Assembly (NCBI GenBank): GCA_958299035.1
Contig: CATQJL010000316.1
Coordinates: forward strand, 14,912,347-14,976,346
Length of the DNA stretch: 64,000 bases
Origin: Cylicocyclus nassatus
Taxonomy: Eukaryota > Nematoda > Chromadorea > Rhabditida > Strongylidae
Direction of reading: 5' to 3'
Shown: piece after piece, positions 58,801-64,000 of the stretch
Layout of the letters: every line of letters begins with the position of its first letter
How positions within the stretch are numbered: the first letter of the stretch is position 1
Made by a program: the position numbers and the translations under genes
Notes under the pieces: generated by a model
What the model saw: only the letters and a program-made list of their open reading frames with translations
The model's database searches: none
Told to the model about the DNA's origin: nothing

Positions 58801-60141
58801 AGGAGAGAATTGTTGAATTAGAGAATAACATGAAGGTTGTTTTGTTAGATGAACAGACTGTTATTACTGCAACTCATGTCTGCGAAGGAGTAAATAAGCC
58901 CATTAAAGAGCCTTTCATTTCTCTCTCATATATGCTAAAACTAGGACTTTCTAGAGTTTTCCAGAGGAAAACGAAGAGTAAGGCAATAGGTGATGACCTA
59001 ATAGTATTCAATTGTTTTACGATAGCATTCGATTGATGAAAGCCCGTAACAAGCATCAAATGCTCTTGAAAAACTGTCAGGTTGGTACGCAAAAGTAATG
59101 CGCGTTTTTCTAGCCCTTGTTTCAAGATAGCTTTTGTCCATCAAGTTTCTCCTATGAAACTTACCCAGCAAATTGTCAAGAAGCTTTTCTTATGCCCTAT
59201 TCAATGGTGGTTGAAAGAAGCTTCTCACCTCATTCGTTAAAAAATTTATAGAGCTTCATACAACTGCATTCAAAACCAAATTTTCATTGCACTTACTTTT
59301 CCGGCCAGAATTCAAGCGCGAGTAAAGGAATTCTTTTAAGAAATTCAACTACTGTATGTAGTAGAAATTTTCTACATTATGCGCGTTTTACTATTTCTAG
59401 AAATTACTTAGATTGAGATCTCGGAGCCTCAATATGAGTGAAGGTTCTGACCATTCTGTGGCCTATAAATTTTTTTAAGGAGGGCAATCGCCAAAGTTCT
59501 GCTCATTTCTGTAAGCGTAAGGGTTGGCCCCCTGTTGACAGTTTTTGCAGAGATGTGGAAGCCATTCAGTACGCAGAAAATAAAAAATCTCCATTTTTTA
59601 GGATTTCGAGGGCTACGAAAAATGTCGAAAAAAGCGGACAATTTATTTTTTTCCTTTTCGCAAATATTCTTTATTTGAGCCCTTTTGTACTTTTTGTACT
59701 ACTGACTTGCGGCTACAAGGCCGTTAAATTATCATTTATACCGACAAATCTTGAAGGAAATTATGATCAGTTAAGAATGAGATTTCCGAAACAAATTTTT
59801 TTTGCTTAACAATCCATATTTTTTCACCGACTTGCGATATCAACATAAGTTAATGTGCGCTGTATAGAGAGAGATCTGGTGCCTCTGATGACTTTACCGC
59901 ACTGAAAAATAATATGGATTTCTCAGAAAGATATAGCACGTCAAAGTGAGAACTCACAAAACGGTCATTACTTTTGCACCAACCTAATGATATGCAAAGC
60001 CAGTTGCCTGCATGTTTTATTTTAGGTGCCAATCTCACCAATCATGTGGATAGTCGGGGAATTGCTGTGAACCTATCCTTCAACTACACACAGTCGGACG
60101 TTGAAACAGTATTCAAGGCTATAGCAAGCGGTTTCACGTAG
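46440..60141 (+). CDS. Type II membrane protein with Ser/Thr stalk and VWA domain, eight exons
   Basis: Exons: 46440-46442 (ATG only), 46488-46698, 49727-49849, 52329-52402, 52643-52854, 52920-52991, 55888-55961, 60026-60141 (TAG stop). All introns are GT-AG, and the phases (0,1,1,0,2,2,1) agree at every junction, giving 885 nt and 294 residues. Layout: cytosolic tail 1-36, membrane span 37-63, Ser/Thr stalk 72-112 with twelve Thr in a row, VWA-like domain 114-294. Diagnostic blocks: AVDLHNL (122-128), GLWVYGF (159-165), NCLLLLSG (224-231), KRIVIVSLQG (248-257) and IAVNLSFNYTQSDV (269-282), as in nematode VWA ectodomain proteins. The metal-binding DxSxS is DLHNL here. At least seven N-glycosylation sequons lie after the membrane span, consistent with an extracellular domain. 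The first 45-bp intron is a multiple of three without a stop, so retention would add 15 residues. Function unknown; a surface or secreted adhesion-type role is inference. Confidence 0.8.
47209..47640. mobile_element. Inverted-repeat element in intron 2
   Basis: The arms 47209-47337 and 47504-47640 are inverted copies, with the core AATGCGCCGCAGCTAGGAAC and AGAATCAGCTTC. Related blocks occur in the 38265-39071 element. The outer termini are not defined. Confidence 0.6.
48605..49006. mobile_element. 402-bp AGGCA element with TTAA duplication
   Basis: TTAA at 48601-48604 and 49007-49010. The ends are AGGCACTGGCTCGAC and GCCGACCCACTGCCT. The interior GAGCTTGAAAACGGCGAAAAC block matches the copies at 1119 and 4265. 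A divergent member of the same family. Confidence 0.8.
50246..51788. mobile_element. 1.5-kb Tc1-type fold-back element in intron 3
   Basis: TA at 50244-50245 and 51789-51790 flanks CAGTGCTGGTCAAAACTATA and the inverse, a classic Tc1/mariner-like terminus. The arms of about 545 bp (to about 50790 and from about 51240) include the CAAAGCGCACCCGACATAGA block. The loop of about 450 bp has no transposase. It lies wholly within intron 3 (49850-52328) of the VWA gene. Confidence 0.85.
52992..55887 (+). other. Intron 6 of the VWA gene; nothing else recognised
   Basis: A frame from 53133 to 53286 is in phase after exon 6 behind an AG. It encodes about 50 residues without VWA features, so it is either a decoy or an alternative last exon. 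No repeats noticed. Confidence 0.5.
56894..57557. mobile_element. Tourist-like fold-back MITE, GGCATACCTC family, interrupted
   Basis: TAA precedes GGCATACCTCTCGCG, and GAGGTATGCC ends at 57557 before TTA. The two arms (56894-57116 and 57325-57557) are inverted copies, including CAGTGCCAAATCGCGCGG-type sequence and AAGTCTGGCCCA. The centre is occupied by a second MITE (57120-57321). Confidence 0.8.
57120..57321. mobile_element. 202-bp Tourist-like MITE nested in the previous one
   Basis: TTA at 57117-57119 and 57322-57324. The ends are GGCCCCGGTCAGACTTCACG and its near-inverse, and the arms include CGTCGCGAT. Inserted near the palindrome centre of the host element. Confidence 0.9.
57561..57877. 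mobile_element. 317-bp Tourist-like MITE, GGCTCCCGCC family
   Basis: TTA at 57558-57560, shared with the preceding element, and at 57878-57880. The right end is GGCGGGAGCC and the left end GGCTTGCG. The interior ATCGATCGAA and CTAGCTGACTAG blocks match the 205-bp copy at 28824-29028, with extra central sequence. Confidence 0.85.
59077..59987. mobile_element. 911-bp mariner-type non-autonomous element in intron 7
   Basis: The left end TCAGGTTGGTACGCAAAAGT and the right end (inverse of TTAGGTTGGTGCAAAAGTAA) are inverted. The internal 59140-59420 segment is an inverted relative of 24780-25000. No TA is visible on the right flank. No transposase. It ends 38 bp upstream of exon 8 of the VWA gene. 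Confidence 0.75.
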
Positions 60142-61940
60142 GAAAGGCGTGAATTGTGTTTCAACAAGAGGAATCATCGAGGAATCATTGAGTCACTGTT
60201 TGTAAACGGAAAATATTTATCTGAGATCTCATTGTCAGTTGCACATGTATTTTGTAGCAAGCATAAAAAATCAGCAAATTCAAGTGGAGGCAGAACATGG
60301 AGGCGAAAACATTTTGAAAGTTTGCTAGTGCCTACAAAACGACCTAGTTTATTCTTTATTATTCTCATTTGAAAGTTTGAGATTGATGTATGCGGAAGCG
60401 AGTATCTTGAAAATAGACCTCATACGTGCGCCATCACTAAAAAAGGAATAAGGCCTCGAGTGTACCTTTTGCGATTGCTCCAAGATCGCGGCGATAATGA
60501 TCTGGTAATTTGCCAATACCCGCAAATCCGTTTGGAATTCAAGCGCGTATGCGCACAGCTTCTGTATGCTTATGCGTACATGCCGAATCTTGCTTGCAGA
60601 TGTGCGCCTACGGCAGATTATGATTAATTGCAGCAATTAGAAATCGTCCGGCGACGAGGTGTTCCCGATTCCTAATGTTTAGTACAGGTGGGATAAATTT
60701 TTGGAAGAGCATTTTACGCAAAATAAGCCTAACTAAACTTCAACTCACAAGCAAAACAAAAGCGTCCTTATACAGAACCAGCGCACTAATTGTCCTTTCT
60801 CTGCTTTCTTTCAGGCGTAAAAAGCTCTTACTATTGAAAAACAACATCGCAGCTGAATTTTTTTGCTTACAATAGGCTGAAGCAAAACTCATACTTAGAA
60901 AATTATGAGTTGTAAGGTAAAGCGAGCGAAGAGTGAAAATTGATGGAGTCATTACGCGCTTGAGATTGAATTTTGCATTCGTGCGCCAAAATCACTAGCG
61001 CAGATATGTTTGTGTGTTAGAATAGTACTATGTAGGTTGAGTTAAAGGTGATGAGAACTTGTCACTTTATTTTAACAATTCGCAAATCCGATAAAATAAT
61101 GATAAGCAAGTATTCTTAAATGTCTCAAACGCAGCTTCTCGTTTTCTTCTCGACATTTGTGTAAACGGTCCAAATTTCCTTATGATTGCTGTAATTTTGG
61201 AAAAATAAACGATTTTATCATGTGTAACTTTAGCTGATATCAACATTTTCACTAAACCTTAGATACCAGTTTCTGTCGCTTCAGCATTTACCCGTTGACA
61301 TAAAAAATTGATGCCCCTTAAGATGGTGACTTTAGCCCACTGTTCACAGATCTCACACTTTCTTGGTATAATTAATATTTTATTTGAATTATCAGGCATA
61401 ACAACCTATTATTCCCTTATAAATATACCATTGCATCACCTCTGCTTCGCAGAGGTTCGCACTGGTCCTACTTTCCGTATGCCTTACTCATTTCCGCATA
61501 GTAATGACACTGAAACTTACCGCGCTATGCAGGCTATCACGAATGATAGAACAACTACTCATTCCTAGAGCTTTTTTCGTGTGAGGTCGGTATTGTGGAT
61601 GAACTTCTCCCAGAAGAATAGATGCAATTAGGATTGATTTTTGGGTTTCTTATGGCTTGGTAGTCGCCATGGTGATAATCATCGTGGGCTACATCTCTGT
61701 GCAAAAATCTCCTTAAACGATCAATTAAATTCTTGGTAATTTGAACATTTACGCAAACAATTCTTTTTGGCGCCATCTTCGTAAAGTAATCAACTTTTAG
61801 TCAATTTTCTGGGCTAGAGTTCATGGCCTCCACATTAGCTTGTCAAACATATCCACGACTTTGCAAAAAGTGGTGGTAACAGGCCTAATTTTGCGGGCCA
61901 GAAGCGACGTGGATTCGTTTGACGCTTGATTTTTGAGGGA
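60142..61940. other. Downstream of the VWA gene; no gene recognised
   Basis: AT-rich. The 3' untranslated region should begin here. A weak CATAAAAAATC near 60265 is the nearest polyadenylation-like motif. Other frames have no family features. Confidence 0.4.
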
Positions 61941-61984
61941 TCCACTCAGCGGATCCGTTCGTGTTTTCGCATAGTGCACTTTCA

Positions 61985-62109
61985 CGCTGCTCGCATGCGC
62001 CATGCAAAATTTGGGATCAGGACGTTGGCTGGAACAGGCTCCTCGAATTTCGCAACACGGACACACACACACACACACATCACACACACATACACACACA
62101 CCATACACA

Positions 62110-62150
<41 letters not shown>

Positions 62151-62160
62151 CACGCTTTAT
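61985..62160 (-). repeat. AC/GT microsatellite with repeat module
   Basis: About 95 bp of (AC)n with minor breaks at 62058-62152. On the minus strand it is followed by GTCCGTGTTGCGAAATTC and a TGATCCCAAATTTTGCATG block, the same order as the other microsatellite-tailed modules. Open frames through it (110 and 144 residues) are artefacts. Confidence 0.85.
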
Positions 62161-62738
62161 TATAAGTCGTGATTTTCTTAATCTTCATACTGCTATCGTT
62201 ATAATCATATTGTTTTTCTCGAAATCTATTTGTAATTGTAGGAAGCAAACTAGGGCGGCAGTTTTCCAAATTTTGATAGGAACTGGGGGCCAGACATTTG
62301 CATTAATTTGTTGTCTGGAATCAATGTTGTTTCGTTGTTGTTTAAGCTTTGTACATGACAAGCACTTGATCTCTTCTTTGCTTGTTTGTGAATGAGGAGG
62401 TGATCTTTGACGATTGTTGAGGACATTACCCATATTTGCACTTTCCATGCAGAGCAAGCTCTACAATTTGCACTTAAAGGGCATACAGTTTAGAAACTGA
62501 TTACGAACACAGTCAATAGTTTACGTTGCTGTTATGCGAGCCATATGGATCCTTGTTGAGTGCATGGGCGTATACCCTATACCCTCTCGTCGAGGCGGGG
62601 CATTTCTCTGCACATCCTTGTTATTTCATGTATCGCAGTTATATTTCGTATGACGCGTAATCTGGGCTGCTCTCGTGTAAGAGAACATGTAGCACAACAG
62701 TAAAGCATAGGAGAGAGGATGGTAATCCCGCCGTTCAA
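62161..62738. other. No gene recognised
   Basis: Mixed AT-rich sequence. The 90-residue minus frame has no family features. Confidence 0.4.
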
Positions 62739-62814
62739 GATAGGTTCAAGAAGAGCTTACTATATTATTTTTTGGAATCAAAAAATACTATAGTAAGATC
62801 TTCTTAAACCTATC
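62739..62814. repeat. 36-bp-arm hairpin
   Basis: The arms starting GATAGGTTCAAGAAGAGCTT and the near-inverse surround a GAAT loop. A small MITE or transcript hairpin. Confidence 0.8.
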
Positions 62815-62837
62815 TCAAAGTTAAATATTTTATCTAA

Positions 62838-62860
62838 CTAGCGACCCTACGGGTCGCTAG
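62838..62860. repeat. Perfect 10-bp-arm hairpin ending CTAG
   Basis: CTAGCGACCC, loop TAC, GGGTCGCTAG. A GC-rich hairpin directly ending in CTAG is reminiscent of Helitron-type 3' ends (CTRR). There is no helicase gene and no defined 5' end, so this is only a possibility. Confidence 0.6.
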
Positions 62861-63370
62861 CAAGTGGGTCGGGGCAGATACAATGTAAGGGCTTAGTTGT
62901 AACTATAAATACTTCTTAAGTTTCCTATTTCCAAAAATCATTCAGCATTTCTCGAAATTCCTGCTACAGCATGAAGAATATTATTTTTCTCTCGTTTACC
63001 ACGCTCTTTCTGCAAATTTCCCCTCCTCTCAGAGACATTCAGATACCCCCCCCCCCCCCCACTTTTCTACCCTCTCAAAGAGAATTTGCTCTTTCAGTTT
63101 TTCTCAACAAGTTTCATAGAAGATCGTTAAGTAAGTAGCAGAACACCTTTGATTTTGGAAGCAGAAATACATTCAAAACAACTATGTGTACTACGAAAAA
63201 CACATCTCTCTCAGAATTAATTCCGACAGTAATGAAGTCAATCGTCTAGGAACTTTGACAGAGAATTCTTCAATTTTTTCGCCAAAGGAATATGAGGCTT
63301 TACTACAAAAGGAGATCCCTCCCTGGAAAGCACGACTACTGAGCCACCTAAAGACCGTCAATTAAGATAC
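62861..63370. other. No gene recognised; C15 run
   Basis: Contains a run of 15 C at 63046-63060 and pyrimidine-rich sequence. No exon. Confidence 0.4.
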
Positions 63371-63975
63371 AAAAAATTTGTTTCCCTGTCCGATCAAAAT
63401 GCCCTACGTGCCGCTTATAAACTAATATTATCTATCTGAAAGACAGTTCATGCCCTACGTGCCGCTTGAAGACCGTTTAAAAATTATAAGAACTGCCCCA
63501 AACGTACAAAAATCTATTTCCCTGTCCGATCGAGTTGCCCTACGTGCCGCTTACAGACCGATAGTAACTATTCAAAAAGGAAATTTATGCCTTATGTGCC
63601 GCTGAAGACCGTATATATAAGAAAAACCAACTACGACTCAAACAAAAAGAAAACAACGAATTCAAGTATTCTCAGATTGCCGTACATGTCACTTTAGGAC
63701 TTTCAATTCTGAGAACTGCCCTAAACGCACAAAAATCTGTTTCCCTGTCCAATCGAGTTGCCTTATGTTCCGGTTGAAGACCGTATATATATATAAGAAA
63801 AACCAACTACGGCTCAAACAAAAAAGAAAACAACGAATTCAAGTATTTATAGTGTATTCCCAAATTGTCGTACATATCACTTTAGGACTTTCAATTCTGA
63901 GAACTGCCCCATACGCACAAAAATCTGTTTCCCTGCCCGATCGAATTGCCCTAGGTGCCGCTTACACACCGATAC
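63371..63975 (+). repeat. Irregular tandem array with a 185-bp duplication
   Basis: The unit core TTTCCCTGTCCGATCGAGTT + GCCCTACGTGCCGCTT occurs near 63381, 63517, 63740 and 63928, with partial copies near 63450 and 63588. The last two intervals (about 63590-63775 and 63770-63960) are a direct duplication sharing AAGAAAAACCAACTACG and CACTTTAGGACTTTCAATTC. It may continue past the window. Confidence 0.85.
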
Positions 63976-64000
63976 CTAGTTGAAAGCTCCAGCGGGACCC

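Larger units (their letters stand above)
55962..60025 (+). other. Intron 7 of the VWA gene (4.1 kb, repeat-filled)
   Basis: Donor GTGAGT and acceptor TTTTATTTTAG. Contents: a faint copy of the 120-bp-unit repeat near 56245-56310, the MITE cluster 56894-57877, a G12 run at 58040-58051, a lone mariner-like terminus TTAGGTTGTTACATAAGTTT near 58545, and a mariner-type element ending 38 bp before exon 8. Confidence 0.65.

Noticed and set aside
59438..59809. 123-residue plus-strand open frame
   Set aside because: It falls within the mariner-type non-autonomous element 59077-59987 and has no transposase signature.
61821..62395. Cys/Val- and His/Thr-rich open frames of 95-144 residues
   Set aside because: These are translations of the AC/GT microsatellite.

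Overview
The window looks like a piece of a nematode nuclear chromosome, most likely a transposon-rich clade V (strongylid-type) parasite. The species is an inference. The supporting signs are: very short GT-AG introns (45-53 bp) next to long repeat-filled ones; TTTCAG-type acceptors just upstream of start codons, as expected for spliced-leader trans-splicing; a type II membrane protein with a von Willebrand A (VWA) fold of nematode type; and a mix of gypsy, RTE, mariner/Tc1, pogo and PIF/Harbinger elements. No operons, ribosome binding sites, CRISPR arrays or intact rRNA/tRNA genes were seen. Most of the sequence is mobile-element DNA, and long open frames are mostly by-products of inverted repeats.

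Layout. 1-6.4 kb: a run of fold-back (MITE-like) elements plus an RTE-type endonuclease fragment. 7.9-12.3 kb, minus strand: the first two exons of a candidate membrane protein gene, with an intron full of repeats. 12.6-19.0 kb: repeats, including two copies of a microsatellite-tailed element with 120-bp units. 19.07-41.6 kb: one decayed Ty3/gypsy-like LTR retroelement spread over 22 kb by nested insertions. Its 5' LTR is split by an 11.7-kb Harbinger-type element (19216-30919) holding two HARBI1-like transposase copies, a Myb-like gene with three introns, mariner-like MITEs and a tRNA-like relic. Its gag-pol interval holds a 3.4-kb TA-flanked inverted-repeat element and a pogo/Tigger relic, and its RT domain is cut by a 0.8-kb fold-back element. 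41.6-46.0 kb: nothing recognised.

46.4-60.1 kb, plus strand: the clearest host gene. It is an eight-exon gene for a predicted 294-residue protein (short cytosolic tail, membrane anchor, Ser/Thr stalk, VWA domain). All seven splice junctions agree in phase, although the introns hold a Tc1-like fold-back, TTAA-flanked, Tourist-like and mariner-like elements. 60.2-64.0 kb: AC microsatellite, two hairpins and a tandem array running toward the window end.

Working together: the Harbinger transposase and Myb-like protein are the usual two-protein machinery of PIF/Harbinger elements, and fold-back elements with CAAGGG ends or GG ends and 3-bp duplications could have been moved by such machinery. The VWA gene has no functional link to them beyond carrying insertions in its introns.
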